Shown here: positions 1 to 11,400 of the stretch, one piece after another
How positions within the stretch are numbered: position 1 is the stretch's first letter
Layout: every line of letters starts with the position of its first letter
Origin: Mytilus edulis
Lineage: Eukaryota; Mollusca; Bivalvia; Mytilida; Mytilidae
Assembly (NCBI RefSeq): GCF_963676685.1
Contig: NC_092353.1
Coordinates: 8,460,207-8,524,206, forward strand
Length of the DNA: 64,000 bases
Reading direction: 5' to 3'
Position numbers and translations under genes: made by a program
The notes under the pieces: model-generated
What the model saw: only the letters and a program-made list of their open reading frames with translations
What the model was told of the DNA's origin: nothing
The model's database searches: none

Positions 1-155
1 GGTGGAAAGACCTAATTAAAGATTAATATCGGTAGTGAACAATCAACATCCCCAACCAAGTGACTTAATAAACTGTTAAACATATATTATTCATATGTAG
101 AGAACCTGTATAAAATGAAATAAACATAACTTTTAACGAACCAACATTATATATA

Positions 156-332
156 CAGTGAAACCTGGCATAATCGAATCCTGCATTAACCGAAAACCTT
201 TAAAAGCCAAACGTGTTTTTACGCACTGTCATATCAAATAATGTGCCTTGTGAACCTGATGAAACCGAACATCGGTCAAAACCGATCAAAATCTTAGGTC
301 CAAAAGAGGTTCGGTTTAAACAGGTTTCACTG
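156..332. mobile_element. Foldback MITE with TA target duplication
   Basis: The ends are inverted copies of CAGTGAAACCTG (right end CAGGTTTCACTG), each flanked outside by TA (154-155 and 333-334). The interior is also partly symmetric, with GGTTCGGTTT-like pieces on the right answering AACCGAAAACC on the left. Short length, no coding capacity and a TA duplication fit a Tc1/mariner-type non-autonomous element. The family assignment is inferred from the target site only. Confidence 0.7.
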
Positions 333-1590
333 TATAACTGAAGATATCACAACTGACAAGGGACACGGATTATGATAGACATGCTGTTTTGTTATAAATC
401 ATGCCGTTAGTTTTAAAATTTTCATAACGGGACCTTTTAAGGCCTTTCACGCGATATGGGTTTTTCTCATTGTTGAAGGCAGTACGGTTGCCGATAATTG
501 CTCACATCCACTTTGAAATTTGGTGGATCGATCGTTGTCTCGTTTGCAATCATACCATATCTCTTTATTTGTATGTATTTGGCGATGTAAAATTCCTCCC
601 TGTTCATATACATTGTATATATATAGCCCTGAGCAATAACTTTTTTTTCACCGAATAATAGATATTATCTTTAAGTAGATCGAATATGATTTATTAAATA
701 AAGTTGACAAGCTTTGTAATATTTATAAGATGTACAAAAAAATGCCTTTTTGCATCAATCAAAACCAGGAAATAATCAGAAAGACGATTAAAAGTTAAAA
801 CCCGAGTCAATATTCCACTTAAGTTTAGAGTGTGACTCGTATATCGGGAAGTAGAAGAAGTTCATTCTGTAGTTTGTTTTTGAGATATAAGTAATCTAAT
901 TTTTATTGTAAAAATACTTCATTTTCCATTTCCTCTGATTAAACAAATCTCGAAAATTGACCTGTACCTTGTTATGGTAGAAATGAGATATCAGCTTAAC
1001 TGATTTTTATATGAAAATTATCCTGCCTAAACAATACATTTATATCCCAACAAATATATTACATGTAACATTTGATTATTGTTTTATATATCTTTACCAA
1101 ATAATGAATAATTGACTTTTGACCAGAGCCTTATAATCGAAGGTGTCCTAGGATCTGTCATAAGAAATATATTAGCATAAGATTAAGGATGGACGGAGGA
1201 CTGTCCTAGGGAAATTAAAAAGAGTGAGAAAACTTTAATGATGCAGAACAATAAATCTTTACTGTTCAGTATGAAATTTCCAATGTTAATACCAATAGTA
1301 AAATGGGTTTTAGATATCATAAGATATATCTTTTTAATTTGGACCATCTTATCACATAAAAACTGATGCCTTAAACTTATGCCAATTCCTAGGAGAAATT
1401 CTAGATAAGTACATGTATATTTCATATGTTTCCGAAAAGCCACGAAGAACAACGACATGTTTGTTCCATAAGACCAGCCTTTGTTGGACTTCTACATTTA
1501 AAACAAAAATGGCAAATTAATATGTTCAGAAGTTAAGTGTGGCGTCCGTTTTACTGAACTAGTAGAAACTATTTTCAAGGAGCCAGCTAA
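333..1590. other. AT-rich intergenic sequence, no gene seen
   Basis: I see only short ORFs with no recognisable domain, no splice-consistent exon and no clear repeat structure here. Confidence 0.5.
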
Positions 1591-1597
1591 AGCCCAC

Positions 1598-1680
1598 CTC
1601 CGGTTGCAGATATTTTTAGCTGCATTGAAGACCCATTTGCCCAATTGAATGAAAACGGAGAATGTGTCAAAGAGATAAAA
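1598..1680 (+). repeat. Dispersed repeat A, degenerate partial copy
   Basis: The segment keeps the landmarks of a short dispersed repeat seen better at 20245-20375: a CCGG-TGC start, GCTGCATTGAAGACCCATT, then GAATGTGTCAAAGAGA. The middle is lost. Other copies lie at 2203-2275 and 53519-53665. Confidence 0.5.
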
Positions 1681-1914
1681 CCAAAAATCTTTGTAACAAC
1701 ATTTGTAACTTATTCTTTCAAAAACAACTTTTTAATGTACAACAACATTAGGGTTAAAATATACAAGAAACAGTTGAAGAAAAACGCAAGGTCCGTTTAA
1801 ATAGAAAAAAAAGTTAAGTTAAAGAAATTGCTAACTTCTAATCTTTCTTCCTTATAAGAAGTGCATGTATGAAGTCAGCCTCTTAATAATAATGGAAAAA
1901 TTCGGCAAGAAGAG

Positions 1915-2135
1915 GGGAACAGTTTGTTCCCATTAGAATAACGACAATCTGTTGAAAAACACGTCCTCCAAATGTAACAAATATATTGTCAATCAAGAAA
2001 TCAAGCATCTTGATTATGTCAGTTTCAGATATTTTTGTTTTTGTTTGAATCAAAGTGATTCTTTACAAAGTTAGATTTATCCCTCCCTCAGACAAGATAC
2101 TTGTATTTACGTTGACCATTCTATTTTATGAAACA
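1915..2135 (-). pseudogene. Penelope-like RT fragment
   Basis: On the minus strand the translation contains IIKMLDFLIDNIFVTFGGRV followed by a degraded MGTNC motif. This is the stretch just before the RT active site in the Penelope-like elements of this window (compare 42831-43028 and 21150-21366). Frames are broken and no start or end of the element is visible, so this is a dead fragment. Confidence 0.65.
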
Positions 2136-2202
2136 AAACAATACTTACTCTCTCAATTTGTCTTTTAGTTTGGAATGGGGAATAGATTGTATGTTCTCTA
2201 TA

Positions 2203-2275
2203 TAATAAAATTGAGAAAGGAAATGTGGAATGTTTCAAAGCGACAACAACCCGACCATAGAGCAGACAACATGTA
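2203..2275 (-). repeat. Dispersed repeat A, partial copy
   Basis: It starts AAAATTGAGAAAGGAAATG and continues through CAAAGCGACAACAACCCGAC, closely matching the start of the copy at 53519-53665. The copy stops after about 70 bases. Confidence 0.65.
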
Positions 2276-2279
2276 TTTA

Positions 2280-3405
2280 TTGGAGCTCTATGATTTTATT
2301 TTCCAGACTGATAAAATATGATTATTATATTAATATGACCGTTTAAGAGCAAATCGTAGTGTGAATAAATCAGATCCCGTCTACAGTACAAACATAGTAT
2401 GCAAATGAACGTTTTAAATTGCTGACATATCTATTCAAACAGTCAATCATATTATAAACAATGCAGACTAACTTGTAATAGTGTATATCGGTCTAAGATA
2501 CCAAGTACAATAGAACTTTACTGTTCAAGGTTAAGAAAAAGAGATTTTTTGGGGGGTTAAAAATTCGTGAGGATAAACGCACACCTTACCAAAATAGTGT
2601 AGTACTTACAGATGTAGTTGTTACATGTATGTTTTACTTCGAATACATCTAGAACTTATAATGCCAGGCAATATATTTAGAATGTGCAAATTGGCAAATA
2701 ATAATAATAACTGTACCTCTGTTCTTTTCTGTACGGATAATACCATTTATATCCTCAAACTTCCGGGTGTTAGTCTCTGAATCTGACTTATTTACTGGGA
2801 AATCAATATTAAACACATTCTTTGTTTAAAAATGATAACCCTTAGTATATGTTATCTCTTATCCTATTAGTAGAATTAGGTCTGCTAACATGTCAAACCA
2901 AATATCTTCTTAACTAAAAATAGCCATAAAAATAATGATAAAAAATCAAGGACAGGAGAGAAAATGTTTTTAATGCTTTTAAAAAAAAAATGATATTATG
3001 GGTTAACTTTAATCCGTATGTCAGAATATGTTTTAAATTAAGACACTGCAATTAGATATGCAAATTCCGGATGTAATTCAGTGGTTGTTAAACCCTAACG
3101 AATGGCATACACATTAGGAAGATAAATTAGGATATTAAGATATGATCACTATTAAGATTGGATTGACTTAGAATACATTGAAATGAAAAGTGTACAGCAA
3201 TAAGAAAGGGATACACACGTGGTATATTCACTGATTCCGGTTAACTAGGATTCAGTAGTCTTACGAATGCAAACACTTACTGCCATAACAAAAACTGCAG
3301 ATTTGACATGCAGTTATTGGTTTTAAGATTTAGCCAAACAAATCTTTTAGTACTAGGTTCATTTGACTTAGGTTAAGCAAACTATCGTTCAGTGTCCTTG
3401 AAATC
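2280..3405. other. Intergenic sequence, no gene seen
   Basis: AT-rich sequence with no recognisable coding, repeat or RNA feature. Confidence 0.45.
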
Positions 3406-3420
3406 CATCACATGTAAGCT

Positions 3421-4400
3421 TTGGACCACTTTGACAAAAACACTAAAACACCAAAACACCATACTTTGCAACAACATGGGTTTAGAACAAAACGATTATG
3501 CGAGTCACAACTGGTAATAACTATTATACATGAAATAGCCAAGAACATGGATGACGTCGACCAGACATCCATCTTCCTGTTAGACTTCGCCAAGGCCTTT
3601 GATAAGGTACCATATGCCAGACTACTCCATAAAATGCATTACTACGGGGTTAGATGTTTTCAGCTTGAATGGATAAAACTGTTCCTGTCAAACAGAACTC
3701 AGTCTGAGATTCTCAAAAACCATACGTCTGACCCTCTTGACGTGGTATCTGGAGTACCCTAGGGCACTGTGTGATTGGTCCCGTACTTTTTCTGGTCAAT
3801 GTCAACGACCTCATAGAAGCAACAATATCAAGCGCCCGACTGTTTGCTGATTACTGTCAACTCTTCCGCCGCATCATGAAAACAGAAGATGCATTCTTGC
3901 TGCACAAAGATCTAATCTCGCTAGAAGAATGGGAAAGGGAGTGGCAAATATGTTTCCACCCGAAAAAATGTAAAGTCATCTGTGTCTCAGGACGACGCCA
4001 GCAAAACCAGACGTTCTACACACTCCATGGACACACATTAGAGACAAAAAAAAACATATCTGGACCAACTTCAATGGGAATAACTGCAGCACAGACAACG
4101 GAATTAAAGCTTTGTGATGTGTTACAAGTCCCAACACCAGTTGATTACCAGTTGCTTACCATTGATCCAGCCAAATACTACGCATCAGGGGACAATAGGA
4201 CCAGGGGAAACCACAAATATAGACAAACAAAAAGTGTACTACCACTCTTTATTCCCAAGAACAACTAAAGAATGGAATTTACTCCCCGAATCTGGGATGA
4301 ACTCCGGATCACTAGAGGACTTCAGGGCCAGACTGAATACCTTATCTGGACCCAGCCACATCAGAAATAGACAGCAGGACATCCATTGTACATATATGTA
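3421..4400 (+). pseudogene. Non-LTR retrotransposon reverse transcriptase remnant (jockey/CR1-like)
   Basis: The first piece (3421-3762) has the RT fingers and palm start: QHGFRTKRLCESQL, then ILLLDFAKAFDKV-type sequence with the first catalytic Asp, then SGVP. Two in-frame stops follow. The second piece (about 3771-4080) continues with IGPVLFLVNVNDL, RLFADY where the catalytic pair should be Asp-Asp, and a thumb-like region (EEWEREWQICFHPKKCKVI). A piece is then missing. The C-terminal tail with RTTKEWNLLPES appears in another frame at about 4250-4400. There is no endonuclease domain upstream. The stops, the deletion and the Asp-to-Tyr change make it a dead 5'-truncated copy. The clade is uncertain. 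Confidence 0.8.
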
Positions 4401-4787
4401 ATTAAGTTTAATATTTAATCCTAAAAACCATCGAGTTTTCACTGGACTTTTACTTTTGACCAGAGAAGTGACCTCTTGTCTGTTTGAGATGCACCCGAGT
4501 CAACTTTATATATGTTTCTGCTTGAGTCATTTACGTTTCCTTGTTTGTGACATCATTTAATGCGGATAAGAACGGTGTTTTACTTTTTTCTATGTTCTGT
4601 TCTACATGTCTGTACCTGTGTTTAATTACTAGTATTAGTCTTTTTTTCTATCTATATATGACATGTGGTTATATATTTTGCCTTGATATATTTCTCTTTT
4701 TTTCTTAAATTATATTAGTTTACTCACCCTATTTTTGTTTTGTCTAATTCATATATCTATGAATTACATTTATTTACTGAAACAAGA

Positions 4788-5045
4788 GTTATTCAGACTT
4801 AAAAATTATTTCATTGTTAAGATTTAGTTAACAGTTAGAAACGCTTGACTAGGACAATGTCGTTCGAACACCACTATATAATCCCTCTTAATTGTTCAAC
4901 GTCTGAATAAGACTTATCTAAGTCAATGTCTTATTCAGACATAAAGATCATTTCATTTTCATGATTCAGTATACAGTTATAAACGCTTTTATAGGATAGT
5001 GTCGTTCGAATAGCACTATATAATCCTTATCAATTGTTTAACAGT
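4788..5045 (+). promoter_or_regulatory. Tandem duplicated module with TATA-like boxes upstream of the GPCR gene
   Basis: About 115 bases are repeated with a spacing near 142 bases. Shared blocks are ATTCAGAC, ATTTCATT, CAGTTA-AAACGCTT, TGTCGTTCGAA, CACTATATAATCC and CAATTGTT. Each copy has TATATAA (4875-4881 and 5017-5023). The pair lies about 0.45 kb before the GPCR start codon. The promoter role is inferred from position and motif only. Confidence 0.45.
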
Positions 5046-5459
5046 AGAGAGCAAGCAATATAACAACAAGATGTAATCGATATCGTCAGGTCTCATCAAT
5101 GACTTTATAGAGAAATAAGTCCGCAAATCTGTAAAAGACTCATGTTCGTTTTATCGTACCGTCGTACTGACATTATAACATCGTAGTACAAAAGTCGTTA
5201 TTCATAAACCGGAAATTTGTTTATTTTTTCATTCCTATATCCGTTTTATGCTATAATTGTAAAACAATATAAAATTTCATTATTAAGGTCATTTTTGCCT
5301 TGTGTCGGATATTTCCATGATTGAATTTTATTGGATTTCATGTGTTTTTATTCACTTTTCGAATCGTTTAAAAATGGATTGATAACTTAAAGTTAGTTAC
5401 TCACCAAACGACATTTCAACACAAAATAAGATGGTTGAAAGAATTTCAAAAGAAAAGAA

Positions 5460-5492
5460 ATGAAACATGAATTTGACAAGTATAGGAAATAA
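5460..5492 (+). other. Short uORF overlapping the GPCR start
   Basis: An ATG at 5460 opens a 10-codon frame ending at TAA (5490-5492). It overlaps the GPCR ATG at 5467 in another frame. If the transcript starts upstream, this could reduce initiation at 5467. The 5467 ATG has the better context (A at -3). Confidence 0.4.
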
Positions 5493-8400
5493 TAGCTGGT
5501 CATCTTCCGACAACATTTCCACGGATTATCACGTTACATTATCACAAGGAGACATAGTATTTTTTATATATTATTACGGGATATTTGGTTTGTTAACTTG
5601 CATTAACATTCCAGGAAATTTGATAGTGGTACTAACAGTGTTAAAACATCACCAGCTTAGGCAGCCATGTAATTACTATATTGCAAGTTTAGCTGTGTCC
5701 GATTTTCTCATTGGAATAGTATACCCCATTTACAATATATCTCACCTAGAGAAAGTCAGAGAAATTAGTGAAAAATTAGGTAAGTAATGATTCAAATTAC
5801 GGTCCTTAGATATGAACTAACATCGAAAACAATTACTTGCTCAAATTTATTTGGAAACCTGATTATACAGCTAAGATATTTTATGCCTGAAATGTTCTTG
5901 AATTTCTTTGAAGACTTTATAAACAAAAAGATTTGATCGTCATCTAAAACTTTCGAATAATCTGGTACATTACAAAATATCGTAAGTCATTTGTTGGTAC
6001 TATAACACGTCCGTGGTCATGCAAAGTATCATTTGACCAGTTTCAGTGTTTTGGAATATGCGGATGTGTTTTAGAAAATATATTTCATGGAAATTTCGGC
6101 ATTGAGCATTCTTCATGAAGGTAAATAAAGATGGCACTTCGGAGGCATGAAATTTATAAATACATTGTAAAGATATGTTTTTTTTCGTTTTTTTTTTATG
6201 CCACCACAAGTAAACGGTGGGTTATATAAATGCCACCATGTTCGTTCTCCATCCGTCCTATATTTAGCAGTTGACTTTTATGTTATGGGTGTTGATATTT
6301 AGCATATTGTTGTTCTTTTAGAGTATACATATGGCTTACATATAGGAAATCATAAAGTTTGATTCCGACTGATCGGCAATTCGCAGATTTAGATTTTTGT
6401 GGAAATTGTAAATGTGTTGTAGTGCCAAGAGATTTGGAGCTAGTATTTCTTTAATTTCATGTATATATATACATAATGGTGTCTCACATATCGATTTGAG
6501 ACAGTGATGCCAGTGTATGTCCATGGGATCCATCCCCTTTTTAAATAAATAAAGACAAAGTTTAATCTAACAATTAGGCTGTTGGTGGGGTTATTCAGGA
6601 CTGAGGTCGTATCGATACTTCTAGTTCTCAATTTCTGTATTTTGCATATTGAGACATACTATTGTTCAAATAAAGTCGAAGTTCGTGTACATTGTGCATC
6701 TGTAAACAAGTAGACTTAAATAGGTTAAATGGAAATTAAATGTCCGGAAAACACTTATATACTATGTTTTATTAATATTTCCCTCAATCAACATATTTTT
6801 ATTAATAATACGCGTGTGCAAAATCTAAAATATGCACACAAATAGTTCAAACACATATCAACAATATAATAAGTTAACAAACCTTAGTATTGTAATGTTT
6901 AAAAACGCAAAACGTTGCTTCAGTTACAAAAGTTGAACAAGAATACGGAGTTTATCATGTTTATGTTTGGGTATACGTGTCTTATTTTCTCTTTTCTTTG
7001 AAGTGTTTTTGATATGGCCTGAGGTTTATTTGTTCGTCTTTTGTTCACAATCTTGTCTTTCTTTGGTGTTGATGCCTATGGAATTGTGACTCTTCATGTC
7101 TCCTTTTTATACGTCCTGGAGGCATTGTATCAAGTGCAGTAACAATCACATTCTGTCCTGCTGCGTCCTGGTTATCTTCTCGACGAACAAAGATATTTGC
7201 ATTGCACAGAAATATTCACTGGTAGGTTTAATTAATCACTAAGGATAATCACTAATTCCTTTCAGATTATGTGATGTATTAACCAAATATTTACCTTTCA
7301 CTCCAATATTAGATGATAATACCGAAAAGGGTGTTAAAAAGAAATAACACTTCCTGCCGTACATCTGTCACTTTTAAAGCTATAAAATGGGCAGATAGTA
7401 CATGTGAATAAAAGGAAATATGTTTGCGCTTTCAATACATTTTGAAGTGATTTATGGACTGGTCTCGAGTTTAACTGTTAATTTTAATCATGTCCATTAC
7501 ATAACCAGTATCCCCGTTGTAAAAATACAGAATGTTGAATTCAACTTGAGATATCAGCTCTGAAAAACCTTATTAAATTCAGTCAAAGCTATTAAAACAA
7601 CATGCATTGTTCATTTTCCGGTAAAATTGGACTTTTGAGTCAATTTAAAAAAGAAAACGTCCAATATTTTCTGAAATATTTGTCAAATGTAATCCATAAA
7701 ATCTGTATAATCGCTAAAAGCTGATATCATGAATGATTCATTACATTCAATCATTTCGTTTGCAATTGAGATAGACTTCTTGTTTAGTTTTGATAGTCTT
7801 GTCTTGTATTCTAGTTGTACTTTCTTGTAGATTGAAGATCCTGTTTGGGGTTATCTTTTTATTGACTTTAAGAGTTTCTCATATAACGAAAACTAAACAA
7901 ACAACATATATAAAAAACCAAATGTCAGACTAGATGTAAAGGTGGCATTTCATTTTCGAACACAAATTTTCATACACATGAAAGATTTCAAAATTGAAAG
8001 TTAGCCTATGAAAGTGCATCGTCAGAATTGTCTTACACGTTGAGGTTAGTGGAATGAGGAATCCCTGAAGCCTTGAATAGCGACATTTATTGTTTTACAT
8101 GAGTAATCTAATGGTTTTACTCTGTGTTTTTCAATGCGCAGATGTTATCTGACCGACATCTAGCAAATAATTTTGCTCAAACCTAAGGTGAGACGTTTCG
8201 CTTTTAATGAGTGCAGTCATTTGATCTGATGAATTGAAACACAATATTTTTCTTTTACACTATTTATCAAGAAATGAGATCATCACGTTATAAATTTCAT
8301 GCTTTTCTAGTTATGCATGTATCAGGCACAGTCCAATATAAGAAAAGAAACAGTTAAAAGACAATATGACTAAAGGACCTAAAATAGAATATTAGTTCTT

Positions 8401-11400
8401 AACAAACAGTAATATTTAAGACGTAGCTTCGTGTCCCTTTGACCTTCAGCTAAATATGTAGTATTATCATTCATAATACTTTTCTGATTCTAACCCATCA
8501 CGTAGTTTGATAGATAATAATTTCCATGATTATATCTCTTTAGTTATCAAAATAAACGATCGTACATCAATCTTGAATATCCGTTGTCTTCAAACAATAT
8601 TAGACAAGCTCAAAGACAGTATCAACATCCAGGCGTCTGTTCATCTCCCATGCAATAAAATCATCTTTACAAGTCTATATAATCACTTTGATAACAACTA
8701 TTGGTATAACAGTTGTTAACAATTGATTCAATTGTTTACGAAGCAATCCTAGTAAAGCCATTAGTAAATTTTAATAGTGCTTAAGATTATCAGGAAAATA
8801 TTTACAAGTGTTCTTAGTAGTTATGGCAACGAATTTATTGTGAAATGTATTATTTGTTTCTCCAGTGCCATAAAACAATTTAAAAGTCTTTTACAAGCAT
8901 TTTTGTTATTATCATCATAACAGGATACAAATTTGAAAAATACCTGAATTTATTTCCCTTAATTACAAAATATGAAAATATTGTATTTGCGTTCCGTGAT
9001 ATGATGTACTAAATATAACTAATCCCTCCACTGAGTTAACATGATAGACTGATTTTAACTTTTGAAAATAATGGTACCCACATTTATGGCGATATTGCAT
9101 GATCTAAGCTCGTTTTGAATTTCCTCTGTTTCCAATAAGGTAATGTAAAAATTCATTTTGGATAGCAGAATCTTTGTTTCCTATATTCTATCATATAAAA
9201 GATTCATATATATGATCTTATGAAATTTGAAATGACAACATGACAACCAGCATAATTTATGTTTATATCATTGACAATCATAACAGAAATAAAATATGTT
9301 TATATGAAAACAATTGACTGCCTTATTGTTTATCTAACATTATATGAATGTACTAATATAATACGTGCATGTGTTGACCGTCCACATTATGAAAGCCCAT
9401 TTAAACAGCCTCTTTTCCTTAACAAAAAAGTTCTATCGTAACAAGATGTATGATGACAAAAAAACCGAACTCTGAGAAAAAGTCTGAACGGAACAGACAT
9501 TTTCTGATTGAAAAAATGGTGGGTTAAATCTGGTTTTGTAGCTACCAAAACCTCTCACCTGTATTACAGCCGCATAAAAAGTTGTTGTTTTGCCTATCCC
9601 GAATGATTAATTGATTTTCTTAACGACAACGTAGACTATCATTCTATTAGTTAAAGATGGCTTCAGAACTCAACTGTTGTAACTTCACTGCGAATAACTC
9701 ATGTTTTAGTACCCTCTTTTGTTTCAACTTTACCATGTTTCATTATTTTCTGATCACTACAATACGATACACACAGGATTTTATGACAGTTGTTTTCGAA
9801 TCGTTCCATTGGTTCATATGGTCGAGCGTTTGGTTTTGCCAGGTATTTTGAATTTGCTCCTTTTGAATGTTTTTCAGAGTTTGGTATGTTTGTTGATATT
9901 ATTACACATACATTTTTAGGTTATTCAGGTTATATTTTTGTGCATTGCAGGCAACTGGTCAGTATGTCGAGTGATAGTATGCGAGGTGTTAGCCCTTGAG
10001 ATTGGTTCATCCTATCATCTGGTAGCAATAACCGTTACCAGGTATATAGCTATTGTGTATCCATTACGTTACCATATATGGGTTACAACAAAGACTACAG
10101 CAATAGCTATATCATTAATATGGATCTTATCACAAGGATCATCTCTTATAATGTACACAATGTATGAGCCAGGTAAATATGAGATTCCTTTTTCACTCTT
10201 TCAATCAGTTGATATCGCTTTTTTTTCAATTTTTATGATGGACTGCTCTTTGTTAAATTTACCCTTAATAATTTTTAATTTACCCTCGATAATTTTTGTT
10301 ATACTTATTTTTAGCGAATAAAACAAAATAACAATGTTTTGTCAACGGTGAGGATATAACTGAGTTTATAATAAAATAAGCACTGTTTGTCAACGGTGAG
10401 GATATTATTGAGTTTATAACATGAGTACTGTTTGTAAACATGGAATTTGATGCGAATGTCATACAAGTGAGAGGTTTAACTAGCTTTAAAACCAGGTATA
10501 ATCAACCATTTTTTACCTAATAAAATGTCTGTCTTAAGTAAGAAATATGACAGTTAATCATTCGTTTGATGTGTTTCAACAGTTGATTTTGCCATTTGAT
10601 TAGGGACCTTCCGTTTTGAATTTTCTGGTACAAATCAATTTTATATTTTTTGTGTAGACGTCCTGTGCTAATTTCTAAATAAACGAAATCAAGTAATGCA
10701 TATTCTTTGATACTAGCGATCGGTTTGTTATTAATAAAACTAAAGATGTACACACGTGTTAAATTCAACCATACCAGGAAAGATTAATACTTAAAGACAA
10801 AGGTGAACACAGAAAACCATGAACTAGTTAGTACATCCGTTAAAAGGCAACACATTGTATGCATTCTTCAGAAACCTTAGTCTTACAAATATCCTAATTA
10901 TTTATTTTGGCGATTTTAGTATCTTACATTGTTTTTTATAGAACTGGTATTTCAGGTTTTCAGTTTTTTTAAAGTCTTTTCATTATCTTAAGGATGTACT
11001 TAGGTGAGGTTAGGTGAAAATTAATAAATTAAGAAGTTAAAATTGATACTATAAGCTGGTAGAGCATCAATTAAGGATAAAAATAAACTAAAGATATTGA
11101 TAGGTCATGGACCTCCTTTTCGAGATATTTGAGATTTAAAATATGGCGGGAAAAGGCTGATTCGGACTTTTACCTTATATTTGCATTGGTATTATTAGGT
11201 CTCAAAACAAAAGAAAGAAAATTAAGAATCTTCTAAAATTTTGGTAAATGACCTTGCATGAGCTATTAAGTCTTATATGAAAAAATAAATGGGTGTTATG
11301 GGGCAAAATATTTTACATTGTATTGTATGGAAAAACACCAAGGAGTCCGAATATTTGACACAAATACCAAAACCTCACCAAAGTACATCCTTAAGTATTT

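Noticed and set aside
9657-9950. Several overlapping plus-strand frames just before GPCR exon 2
   Set aside because: They overlap each other in three frames and end at the exon 2 acceptor; none has a receptor motif, and exon 2 starts at 9951 by phase.
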